Counted from the first letter of the stretch, positions 1 through 5,727 are shown. The stretch: DNA of 9,347 nucleotides from Bifidobacterium breve (GCA_945869715.1 CAMBPP010000049.1:1-9347), one strand, 5' to 3'. Program-made: numbers and translations. Notes: generated by a model from the sequence alone, not told the origin.

Positions 1-482
1 GCAACCTCTACAACTTTGCCCCGGTAAAACGCCATGGCATGCGGCGAGACATCCGTAGGAGTGTGGAGATGCGTTACATGCCCCACCACGAAGTAGTGGT
101 CACCGTATAGAACATCCGAGTGGAGATCGCAGTCAATATGGGCAAGCGAACCCGCAATAGCTGGCGCACCATTTAGTGAAGGCGCCCATTCAATGCCGGC
201 AAAGCGGTTGTCAGACTCTTTTGCGAATCTCCAGCACACTTCTGCTTGGTTCTCTGCCAACACATTGACGCAGAACTTTCCTGTTTCGTTGAGAGAGTTC
301 CACGTTTTCGACTGAGTTCCAGGAAGAAAACCAACCAGTGGTGGTTCAAGAGACACCGAAACAAATGAGCCAATAGTGATTCCCTGTGGCGTGCCGTCGG
401 AGTCGATTCCTGTTACAACAACAACACTTGTTGGAACATGGCCAAGTACGTCACGGAATTGTCGAGAGTCAAATGCAGTCAC
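1..482 (-). CDS. Flavin reductase family protein (3' part missing)
   Basis: This is a flavin-dependent reductase domain protein, of the kind that reduces FMN or FAD with NAD(P)H, often for a two-component monooxygenase, in the cytoplasm. The frame is open for 160 codons and leaves the window at its C-terminal end. The N-terminus reads MTAFDSRQFRDVLGHVPTSV and is followed by VVVTG and then a GITIGSFVSVSLEPPLVGF block at about residues 37-55, the signature flavin-binding part of the family. Later come FCVNVLAENQ and an AGSLAHIDCDL stretch typical of the barrel core. I chose the GTG at 480-482 because family members start just before FDSRQFR and a TACGAT -10 box lies 6 bases upstream. A TTG at 510-512 is the alternative. 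There is no Shine-Dalgarno sequence. It follows the MBL hydrolase gene after 34 bases on the same strand. The partner oxygenase is not visible, so substrate is unknown. Confidence 0.85.
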   Translation of the reverse strand, partial: MTAFDSRQFRDVLGHVPTSVVVVTGIDSDGTPQGITIGSFVSVSLEPPLVGFLPGTQSKTWNSLNETGKFCVNVLAENQAEVCWRFAKESDNRFAGIEWAPSLNGAPAIAGSLAHIDCDLHSDVLYGDHYFVVGHVTHLHTPTDVSPHAMAFYRGKVVEV

Positions 483-488
483 GGAAAC

Positions 489-494
489 ATCGTA
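489..494 (-). promoter_or_regulatory. Candidate -10 box of the flavin reductase gene
   Basis: The minus strand reads TACGAT, then six bases, then the GTG start at 482. This fits a TANNNT -10 element for a leaderless transcript beginning at the start codon. No good -35 hexamer is seen at 16-19 bases. The box sits in the short gap after the MBL gene. Confidence 0.4.
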
Positions 495-516
495 ACAATT
501 TTGCCGAGGCAAAGAT

Positions 517-1386
517 CTACAAACGAAAGTTCAAGCCCTCAGATGCAATGAATACGTTGCATCCAGCCGACGCGCCAACTGCTGCCAAATGAGCCGCCGA
601 CGCATCAAGAGCATCATCAGATCGCGAAGGGTCGTGATGGAACAGGGCCAGGTTTTTCACCCCATGAGTAGTTGCCACCCACACTGCATATTCCGCAGTG
701 CAATGGCCCCACGTTGATTTCACAGCAAACTCTTGTGGCGTGAACTGCGAATCGTGAATGAGAAGATCTGCACCCTCGACCAACTCACGTGCACCATCAC
801 TTATGCCATGTGACCCGTCGATGGGCTGTTGATGATCAGATAAATAGGCAATGGACTTGCCATTGAGTTCAATGCGAAAACCTAATGTTGCCCCCACGTG
901 AGGAATGGCGCGAGCTTTCACATGAACATTGTCAATCATGAAATCGGAATTAGGAGTATCGACAAAAGAAATAGTTCCGGGAATATGAGACAAGCCCACG
1001 GGAAAAAGTGGGGGGCTGACCAATTTGTCGAATACTGCTTGCAGCGACATGCCATCGTCTTGCACTGGCCCACGAACAGTGAGAACTGTTTCTTCATTCA
1101 ACAGTGGCGCAAAAAAAGGAAGACCCTGGGTGTGGTCGAAGTGCGAATGCGTCAAGAGGCATGTGCCCACGAACTTGGTGTCGCGTGTCAGACATTCTTT
1201 TCCGAAATAGCGCAAGCCCGTACCGAGGTCAAACAAGATGGGTTGACTGCTGGGGGTGAGCACCGAAACACACGAGGTATTGCCGCCATAGCGAATGATG
1301 TCTTCGCCATGGCAAGGCGTTGAGCCACGAACGCCATGAAAAGTGACCGAGAACGTCGCCTCAGAACCCGTGTTGTGCCCCCGCAT
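517..1386 (-). CDS. MBL-fold metallo-hydrolase
   Basis: This is a cytoplasmic metallo-beta-lactamase-fold hydrolase of 289 residues, close in style to RNase Z/PhnP/cyclic-phosphodiesterase-like members. Visible metal ligands are THSHFDH at 79-85 (the HxHxDH motif), His163 in IPHVGATLGF, Asp184 in YLSDHQ and the His250-His251 pair in LFHHDP. IHDSQF at 210-215 and GHCT at 227-230 are further conserved family blocks. The opening GVRGSTPC and YGGNTSCV blocks (18-25, 33-40) are also typical. There is no signal peptide or membrane segment. The natural substrate cannot be read from sequence; phosphodiester or ester bonds are the usual targets. The ATG at 1384-1386 has no adjacent Shine-Dalgarno sequence, but a TAACGT -10 box lies 8 bases upstream. 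The gene diverges from the epoxide-hydrolase operon, and an 18-bp palindrome overlaps its -35 region, which suggests repression by a regulator encoded elsewhere. Confidence 0.9.
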   Translation of the reverse strand: MRGHNTGSEATFSVTFHGVRGSTPCHGEDIIRYGGNTSCVSVLTPSSQPILFDLGTGLRYFGKECLTRDTKFVGTCLLTHSHFDHTQGLPFFAPLLNEETVLTVRGPVQDDGMSLQAVFDKLVSPPLFPVGLSHIPGTISFVDTPNSDFMIDNVHVKARAIPHVGATLGFRIELNGKSIAYLSDHQQPIDGSHGISDGARELVEGADLLIHDSQFTPQEFAVKSTWGHCTAEYAVWVATTHGVKNLALFHHDPSRSDDALDASAAHLAAVGASAGCNVFIASEGLNFRL

Positions 1387-1394
1387 AAATGATG

Positions 1395-1400
1395 ACGTTA
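1395..1400 (-). promoter_or_regulatory. Candidate -10 box (with -35 at 1419-1424) of the MBL gene
   Basis: On the minus strand TAACGT lies 8 bases before the ATG at 1386. A TTTACA hexamer at 1424-1419 lies 18 bases further upstream and matches TTGACA at five of six positions. This is the best -35/-10 pair in the window. The -35 hexamer is also one arm of the palindrome at 1407-1424. Confidence 0.5.
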
Positions 1401-1406
1401 CGCCTC

Positions 1407-1424
1407 TTTACACAAAGGTGTAAA
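1407..1424. promoter_or_regulatory. Palindromic operator candidate between divergent genes
   Basis: TTTACAC, a 4-base AAAG spacer and GTGTAAA form a perfect 7+7 inverted repeat in the 93-base divergent region. It overlaps the -35 hexamer and spacer of the MBL promoter and lies 43 bases upstream of the -10 box of the plus-strand operon. The 8-base direct repeat TGACGTTA occurs at 1393-1400 and 1437-1444, on either side of the palindrome. The symmetry fits a dimeric repressor of the TetR, GntR or MerR kind, but no regulator gene is in the window and I do not recognise the motif. Confidence 0.5.
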
Positions 1425-1467
1425 TGTTGAGGAACGTGACGTTAGTCGCAAGGCCTCGCAGAGCGAC

Positions 1468-1473
1468 TACCGT
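1468..1473 (+). promoter_or_regulatory. Candidate -10 box of the selenoprotein operon
   Basis: TACCGT is followed by exactly six bases and then the ATG at 1480, the layout of a leaderless actinobacterial promoter. The -35 region is weak (GTCGCA at 1445-1450, 17-base spacer). There is no Shine-Dalgarno sequence before this ATG, which agrees with a leaderless start. Confidence 0.45.
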
Positions 1474-1479
1474 TCACGT

Positions 1480-2364
1480 ATGGGCAACATCTCACCTCGC
1501 ATACAAGAAGTCACGGCCAACGGCATCGACTTCCACTGCCTCACCTACGGAAGTGGTCCTCTAGCCCTTTGCTTGCACGGTTTCCCCGACACTGCTCACT
1601 CATGGATTCCCACAATGAACCACATCGCCGATGCAGGCTTTACTGCAGTGGCCCCTTTCATGCGCGGCTACGACCCCACGTCGCTCGCCTCCGATGGGTG
1701 TTACCAAACTGCCGCGCTCTCTCACGATGCTGTTGCACTTCATGAAGCACTCGGCGGCTCAGACGATGCGGTCATTATTGGCCACGACTGGGGTGCCCCC
1801 GCAACTTACGGCGCAGCGCTGCTCGCACCTGAGCGTTGGAAAAAAGTTGTGGGTATGGCAGTGCCACCTGGGCCAGCGATTGGTTTGGCGCTTCTCAACA
1901 ATTTAGAACAAGTACAAAAAAGTTGGTACATGTTCTTTTTCCAACACGGTCTATCCGACATTGTGGTGGCGGCAAACAACTACGCATTCATCGACAAGAT
2001 CTGGGCCGATTGGTCACCAACATTCAATTCAGGCGATGCAGCTCAACATGTGAAAGACGCACTGGGAACACCCGAGAATCTGTCGGCAGCACTTGGTTAC
2101 TACCGAGCAGCCTTGGGCGACGGCTACAAAAACCCCGCATACAGCGCACTCCAATCACGTATGGGCGGCGAAGTTCCTTCACAACCACTTCTCTACCTAC
2201 ACGGCGAAAACGATGGTTGCATTGGTACCGACGTAATGGAATCGGCGCGCAGCATGTCGGGAAACAACGTTGTCTATGAAGTAGTGAAAAACGCAGGACA
2301 CTTTTTACAACTCGAACAACCACAAATTGTTGGCACACGCATTGCAGATTGGATTACCTCATGA
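1480..2364 (+). CDS. Alpha/beta hydrolase, epoxide-hydrolase-like
   Basis: This 294-residue cytoplasmic alpha/beta hydrolase likely opens epoxides by way of an ester intermediate. HGFP at 33-36 forms the oxyanion region. GHDWG at 101-105 puts Asp103 in the nucleophile position, as in epoxide hydrolases and haloalkane dehalogenases rather than esterases. Asp245 (HGENDG) and His274 (NAGHF) complete the triad. In the cap domain Tyr150 (WYMFFFQ) and Tyr207/208 (YYRA) fit the two lid tyrosines that activate the epoxide oxygen, which favours epoxide hydrolase over dehalogenase. The physiological substrate is unknown. It is the first gene of a plus-strand operon; its TGA stop overlaps the ATG of the next gene by 4 bases (ATGA), so translation is probably coupled. 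This links it to the thioredoxin-like protein and the selenoprotein downstream. Confidence 0.88.
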   Translation: MGNISPRIQEVTANGIDFHCLTYGSGPLALCLHGFPDTAHSWIPTMNHIADAGFTAVAPFMRGYDPTSLASDGCYQTAALSHDAVALHEALGGSDDAVIIGHDWGAPATYGAALLAPERWKKVVGMAVPPGPAIGLALLNNLEQVQKSWYMFFFQHGLSDIVVAANNYAFIDKIWADWSPTFNSGDAAQHVKDALGTPENLSAALGYYRAALGDGYKNPAYSALQSRMGGEVPSQPLLYLHGENDGCIGTDVMESARSMSGNNVVYEVVKNAGHFLQLEQPQIVGTRIADWITS

Positions 2365-3797
2365 AACCTCAACTCCCCGACGGCATCGTGGCAATTGTGA
2401 AGCGCGAATGCGCAACTTGTGTCATGGTCGACCCGTTGTTTGCCCACATTGCAGCAAGCGGAGCTTCACTCACCGTTTACACACAAGATGACCCAACTTT
2501 TCCTGCGTCTGTTGCCGCACTGCACGATGCAGATCTATCGGTGTCGTGGCACTACGACATCGAAACCGTTCCCACTCTGATGCGCATCGAAAATGGCGTG
2601 GAAGTAGACCGCACCTTTGGCTGGAGCAAAGATGCATGGCAAAAATTCACGGGCATCGCAGACCTTGGTGCAGATCTTCCCGTCATGCGGCCCGGTTGTG
2701 GTTCGCTCAGCGTTGACCCCAACTTAGAAGATGAACTGCGCGTGCGCTTCACGAGTTCCACATTGCATTCACGACATGTTGAACTTGCCAGTGCCGAAGA
2801 CGAATTCGAATCGATGTTTATACGCGGTTGGACCGACGGCTTGCCCGTTATTCCACCCACACCAGAGCGCGTGTTGCGCATGCTCACCGGAACAATACGC
2901 AACCCACAAGAGGTGGTTGCCATTGCCCCACCTAACTTGGTGCAACTCACCGTTGAAAAAATTGCCATTAACGCAGTAATGGCTGGAGCATTGCCCGAAT
3001 ATTTACCCTGGATCATTACCGCACTAGAAGCAGTGTGCAATGACGAATTCAACATGCATGGCGTACTAGCCACCACCATGCCCGTTGGCCCCGTCATTAT
3101 TTGTAATGGCCCTGGCACTCAAGCAATTGGCATGAATAGTGGCGTCAATGTTTTTGGTCAAGGCAACCGCGCGAATCTCACCATTGGGCGCGCCGTACAA
3201 CTCACCATTCGTAACGTTGGCGGTGGCAAGCCCGGCGAAGTTGACCGAGCCACTCACGGCAACCCCGGAAAACTCAGTTTCTGTTTTGCTGAAGATGAAG
3301 CAGGCTCACCGTTTGGAACTTTGGCCGAAGAACGCGGAATTGCACCTCAACAAAATGCCGTCACAGTGTTTGCTGGTGAAGGCCCACGTTGCGTTGTTGA
3401 TCAAGCAGCACGCACGCCAGAGCAGCTCACCAATTCATTTGCTGCATGCCTACGAGCGACACATCACCCCAAGTCAGTGCTCTCCTTCGATGCAATTCTT
3501 GTAGTGAGCCCCGATCATTCACGGGTCTTTGCCGAAGCAGGTTGGGGTCGCGAGCGGTTGCTCAGCGAACTTCATGCTCGCCTCCAAATTCCTGGTGCTG
3601 AACTTGTGCGCGGCGCACTCGACATGGCCGAAGGCTTGCCCGCCAAGTTTGCCGACCGAACAGTGCCCAAGTTCAAGGCCCGAGGAATCCTTCTTGCCCA
3701 TGCTGGTGGTGGTGCCGGGCTCTTTTCCTCGGTTATTGGTGGTTGGGCAAATGGGGCTATGGGTAGTACACCCGTGACACGACCCGTCCTTTCATGA
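2361..3797 (+). CDS. Thioredoxin-like domain fused to a conserved domain of unknown function; partner of the UGSC selenoprotein
   Basis: This is a 478-residue soluble protein with two parts. Residues 1 to about 105 look thioredoxin-like: a beta strand, then CATC at 17-20 (the CxxC redox motif), then VPTLMRIENGVEV at 70-82 with the cis-proline at 71. A linker holds PGCGSLSVDP (111-120, Cys113). Residues from about 145 to the end form a large domain with FIRGWTDGLPVIPPTPERV (153-171), EKIAINAVMAGALPEYLP (199-216), GMNSGVNVFGQGNRANLTIG (257-276) and a glycine-rich HAGGGAGLFSSVIGGW (447-462). I recall this combination as a conserved actinobacterial family found beside UGSC proteins, but know no function. 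I chose the ATG at 2361, in an ATGA overlap with the preceding gene; the in-frame TTG at 2349 would only add four residues. The selenoprotein gene starts 13 bases after its stop. I infer that the CxxC domain reduces the selenoprotein or passes electrons to the shared reaction. Confidence 0.85.
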   Translation: MKPQLPDGIVAIVKRECATCVMVDPLFAHIAASGASLTVYTQDDPTFPASVAALHDADLSVSWHYDIETVPTLMRIENGVEVDRTFGWSKDAWQKFTGIADLGADLPVMRPGCGSLSVDPNLEDELRVRFTSSTLHSRHVELASAEDEFESMFIRGWTDGLPVIPPTPERVLRMLTGTIRNPQEVVAIAPPNLVQLTVEKIAINAVMAGALPEYLPWIITALEAVCNDEFNMHGVLATTMPVGPVIICNGPGTQAIGMNSGVNVFGQGNRANLTIGRAVQLTIRNVGGGKPGEVDRATHGNPGKLSFCFAEDEAGSPFGTLAEERGIAPQQNAVTVFAGEGPRCVVDQAARTPEQLTNSFAACLRATHHPKSVLSFDAILVVSPDHSRVFAEAGWGRERLLSELHARLQIPGAELVRGALDMAEGLPAKFADRTVPKFKARGILLAHAGGGAGLFSSVIGGWANGAMGSTPVTRPVLS

Positions 3798-3810
3798 CAG
3801 ACTGTGAACC

Positions 3811-4335
3811 ATGAGCGCATCCATTCTTCTCGACCCCACCAATGAGTCACGGCCCGCGCAACGCGAGCAGTTGGCACGACCAGCATCGGTGAAAGGGCTC
3901 ACTGTTGGGCTACTCGACATCGTGAAGGCACGCGGCGACATTTATCTCAATCGCCTCGAAGAACTTTTTGTTGCAGAAGGTGCGAAGGTTTTGCGATTCC
4001 GCAAACCAACTTTCACAAAACCTGCGCCGCCCGACCTGCGCCATGAAATCTCCATTCAATGCAATGTGGTCATTGAAGCACTCGCCGATTGAGGCAGTTG
4101 TACGTCGTGCAGTGTGCACGACATCGCAGATCTAGAACTACGCGGAGTGCCCTCGCTCTTCATTGCCTCAAGTGAGTTCATTGATGCCGCATCTGCACAA
4201 GCCGAGGCACTGGGTTTCCCCGACATCGCGCGCGTCTTTGTGGGTCACCCCATTCAAGATCGCACCGACGCTGAAATGCGTGAACTCGCAGAACTTTCCT
4301 TCCCGGAAATTTTGCGCAAAATCACTTCTGCATAG
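3811..4335 (+). CDS. UGSC-family selenoprotein, with in-frame UGA read as selenocysteine
   Basis: This is a 174-residue soluble selenoprotein. The first 93 codons read through LDPTNESRP, KGLTVGLLDI, KARGDIYLNRLEELF and RKPTFTKPAP to VVIEALAD. Codon 94 is TGA. The same frame goes on as G-S-C-T-S-C-S-V-H-D and then IADLELRGVPSLFIASSEF, ALGFPDIARVFVGHPIQDRT and MRELAEL, ending at TAG 4333-4335. This is the full length of the UGSC family as I remember it, with the motif U-G-S-C exactly at the TGA. Sec94 and Cys97 would form a selenenylsulfide redox pair; Cys100 is a third candidate. U-G-[ST]-C-T-x-C followed by a G-[IV]-P strand resembles the active site of GrdB of glycine/betaine reductase, so redox catalysis on a small molecule is a reasonable inference. 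TGA also ends the two genes upstream, so the genetic code is standard. Conventional callers would split it into a 93-residue protein and a fragment. Its last 14 bases overlap the convergent mutY end. Confidence 0.93.
4090..4092 (+). other. Selenocysteine codon (recoded UGA)
   Basis: This TGA is codon 94 of the UGSC selenoprotein. Conserved-looking sequence continues in the same frame on both sides (EALAD before, GSCTSCSVHD after) without any shift. That continuity, together with the hairpin just downstream, marks it as recoded rather than a stop. Confidence 0.92.
4104..4122 (+). promoter_or_regulatory. Bacterial SECIS element
   Basis: GTCGTGCA (4104-4111), loop GTG (4112-4114) and TGCACGAC (4115-4122) form a perfect 8-bp hairpin. 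The apical loop starts 19 bases after the TGA, within the roughly 16-37 base range described for bacterial SECIS elements. The loop begins with G; if the A-T closing pair is open, the loop is AGTGT with G second, so the required G in the first two loop bases is present either way. It would bind the selenocysteine elongation factor SelB and lies inside the coding region, where it encodes residues 98-104 (TSCSVHD). Confidence 0.85.
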
Positions 4336-5203
4336 TTGACGGCAGTTGGTACCCCACCGCGGAGTACTCAACTAAGCCTTCCTTCACCAGTGCTTGAGCA
4401 AGTCGCAAAGCGCGTTCTTCATCTGCGATTTCCATTACTGCTACGAGTCGCTCTTGCGTTACTCCACTCACCGTGAGTGCTTTCATTAATTTGCCTCGTG
4501 CCTGGCGATCGGATCCGGCAAACTTTGCCTGCGGTTTGCTGGTGAATGCCGACGCTTTTGCAGGGTCCATTTCATTGCCAACTCCCCCTTTCCAAACACA
4601 TTGCTCAAAAACAGGGCAGCTTTCGCAATGTGCCTTACGTGCCGTACACACCGTTGCGCCGAAGTCCATCATCACTTGGTTCCAATCGCGCGAGAAACCA
4701 ATGGGCAACCAAGTATCTGCCATCTCTTGAGACGCACGAGCGTTCAGCACCTTGCCTGAAATACGCGCTAACACTCGCGCAACATTGGTATCGACGACGG
4801 CGACATCTGCATCGAAGGCAAAGGTCAGTACGGCTCGTGCCGTGTATGGCCCCACCCCCGGCAGTTCAAGCAACTCATTCAATGTGCGAGGCACTTCACC
4901 ATCAAAACGCTCAACAATCATTTGTGCTGCAAGTTGCAAGTTTTTACAGCGCCTCGGGTAACCCATCCCCTGCCATTCCACCAGCATGTCGGCAAGTGGC
5001 GCAGCAGCACAGGCACGTGGCGTAGGAAAGAGAGCAACAAATCGCTCAAAGCGTGGAAGTACCCGTGGCACATGAGTTTGTTGAAGCATTACCTCAGACA
5101 CCAACACGTGCCATGGGTCTTGTGTTTCACGCCACGGCATGTTGCGCAGTTGGGGAAGCCCCCACTGCAAAAGAAGTTCCGGAACGTTGTTTATGCGTTC
5201 CAA
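4322..5203 (-). CDS. mutY: A/G-specific adenine DNA glycosylase
   Basis: MutY removes adenine mispaired with 8-oxoguanine or guanine in base excision repair. With the TTG at 5201-5203 as start it has 293 residues. Glu37 in SEVMLQQT is the catalytic acid. LPGVGPYTA at 114-122 is the helix-hairpin-helix DNA-binding loop, and Asp138 in VVDTN is the conserved aspartate. Cys186, 193, 196 and 202 (C-x6-C-x2-C-x5-C) hold the iron-sulfur cluster. There is no NUDIX-like C-terminal domain; instead FAGSDRQARGKLM and a short winged-helix-like tail follow, as in actinobacterial MutY proteins. The start is uncertain: the frame stays open to a GTG at 5284, which would add 27 atypical residues and lie 94 bases inside the MaoC gene. 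The TTG start overlaps that gene by 13 bases, so co-translation from the MaoC transcript is likely. Its stop end overlaps the convergent selenoprotein gene by 14 bases. Confidence 0.93.
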   Translation of the reverse strand: MERINNVPELLLQWGLPQLRNMPWRETQDPWHVLVSEVMLQQTHVPRVLPRFERFVALFPTPRACAAAPLADMLVEWQGMGYPRRCKNLQLAAQMIVERFDGEVPRTLNELLELPGVGPYTARAVLTFAFDADVAVVDTNVARVLARISGKVLNARASQEMADTWLPIGFSRDWNQVMMDFGATVCTARKAHCESCPVFEQCVWKGGVGNEMDPAKASAFTSKPQAKFAGSDRQARGKLMKALTVSGVTQERLVAVMEIADEERALRLAQALVKEGLVEYSAVGYQLPSTMQK

Positions 5204-5706
5204 GCAGCATTGACGTCGTAAGGCCGAGTGCGCTCGGGCGCATTTGCGCGCTTCCACACCATGACACGGCGACGGAAGTAACACACTTCCTTGCCATCTT
5301 GGTTGAAGCCTTTGGTTTCTACCGTCACAATGCCGCGATCATTTTTTGATTTTGATTCAGCAATTTCCAGTACGCGCGTTTCAGCATGAATGGTGTCGCC
5401 ATGAAATGTAGGGAACTTGTGCTGCAGTGTTTCCACTTCAAGGTTTGCAATGGCGGCACCGCTGACATCGGGGACGCTCATGCCCAAGACCAGCGAATAC
5501 ACCAAGTTGCCTACCACTACGTTGCGACCCTGCACGCTTTGCGAGGCAAACCAGTCGTTGGTGTGCAAAGGGTGATGATTCATAGTGATCATGCAAAACA
5601 AATGATCGTCGTATTCAGTAATGGTTTTGCCTGGCCAGTGGCGATACACATCGCCCACGGTGAAGTCTTCTAAACAGCGGCCAAAGGGACGTTCATGAGT
5701 TGTCAT
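5191..5706 (-). CDS. MaoC-family hydratase, probably mesaconyl-CoA hydratase type
   Basis: This 171-residue single hot-dog-fold protein adds water to, or removes it from, an enoyl-CoA thioester. It shows RCLEDFTVGDVYRHWPGKTI at 10-29, TEYDDHLFCMITMNHHPLH at 30-48, VVGNLVYSLVLGMSVPDVSG at 64-83 and KNDRGIVTVETKGFNQDG at 121-138. These blocks closely match proteins I recall beside ccr and CoA-ester-lyase genes in Streptomyces, assigned to mesaconyl-CoA hydration in the ethylmalonyl-CoA pathway. The usual hydratase D-x-N-P-x-H motif appears as N43-x-H-P-x-H48. The Rhodobacter enzyme is a double-length fusion, so this one probably acts as a dimer. The ATG at 5704-5706 has TAGCGT exactly six bases upstream and no Shine-Dalgarno sequence. 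mutY follows with an overlap. Exact substrate is inference; a general enoyl-CoA hydratase is the fallback. Confidence 0.85.
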   Translation of the reverse strand: MTTHERPFGRCLEDFTVGDVYRHWPGKTITEYDDHLFCMITMNHHPLHTNDWFASQSVQGRNVVVGNLVYSLVLGMSVPDVSGAAIANLEVETLQHKFPTFHGDTIHAETRVLEIAESKSKNDRGIVTVETKGFNQDGKEVCYFRRRVMVWKRANAPERTRPYDVNAAWNA

Positions 5707-5712
5707 ACCGAA

Positions 5713-5718
5713 ACGCTA
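5713..5718 (-). promoter_or_regulatory. Candidate -10 box (with -35 at 5735-5740) of the MaoC-mutY operon
   Basis: On the minus strand TAGCGT is followed by six bases and the ATG at 5706. A TTGTGA hexamer at 5740-5735, 16 bases upstream of the -10, matches TTGACA at four of six positions. It implies a leaderless mRNA for the MaoC gene and mutY, separate from the membrane protein gene upstream. Confidence 0.5.
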
Positions 5719-5727
5719 ACCCACTCG

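Noticed and set aside
898..1323. Plus-strand open frame opposite the MBL gene
   Set aside because: It is antisense to a clear metal-hydrolase gene and its translation shows no domain pattern. The same holds for other long frames opposite mutY (4546-5025), the membrane protein (6075-6578) and the acyl-CoA dehydrogenase (8627-9118).
2349..2360. TTG at 2349 as the start of the thioredoxin-like gene
   Set aside because: It adds only four residues inside the previous gene; the ATG at 2361 in an ATGA overlap is the usual coupled start.
1480..2364. Haloalkane dehalogenase
   Set aside because: The Asp nucleophile fits both, but the Tyr150 and Tyr207/208 cap positions fit the epoxide hydrolase lid tyrosines. 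Dehalogenase cannot be fully excluded.
4090..4092. A non-standard genetic code reading TGA as Trp or Gly
   Set aside because: TGA ends other well-defined genes here (2362-2364, 3795-3797, mutY at 4322-4324, serine hydrolase at 6979-6981), so it is normally a stop.
4090..4335. TGA 4090 as a true stop, with a broken gene or a separate small gene starting at GTG 4114
   Set aside because: The frame is unbroken across the TGA, the residues on both sides fit one family, the TGA falls exactly at the U of the UGSC motif and a SECIS-like hairpin follows. A GTG start at 4114 would lie in that hairpin's loop region and drop the UGSCTSC motif.
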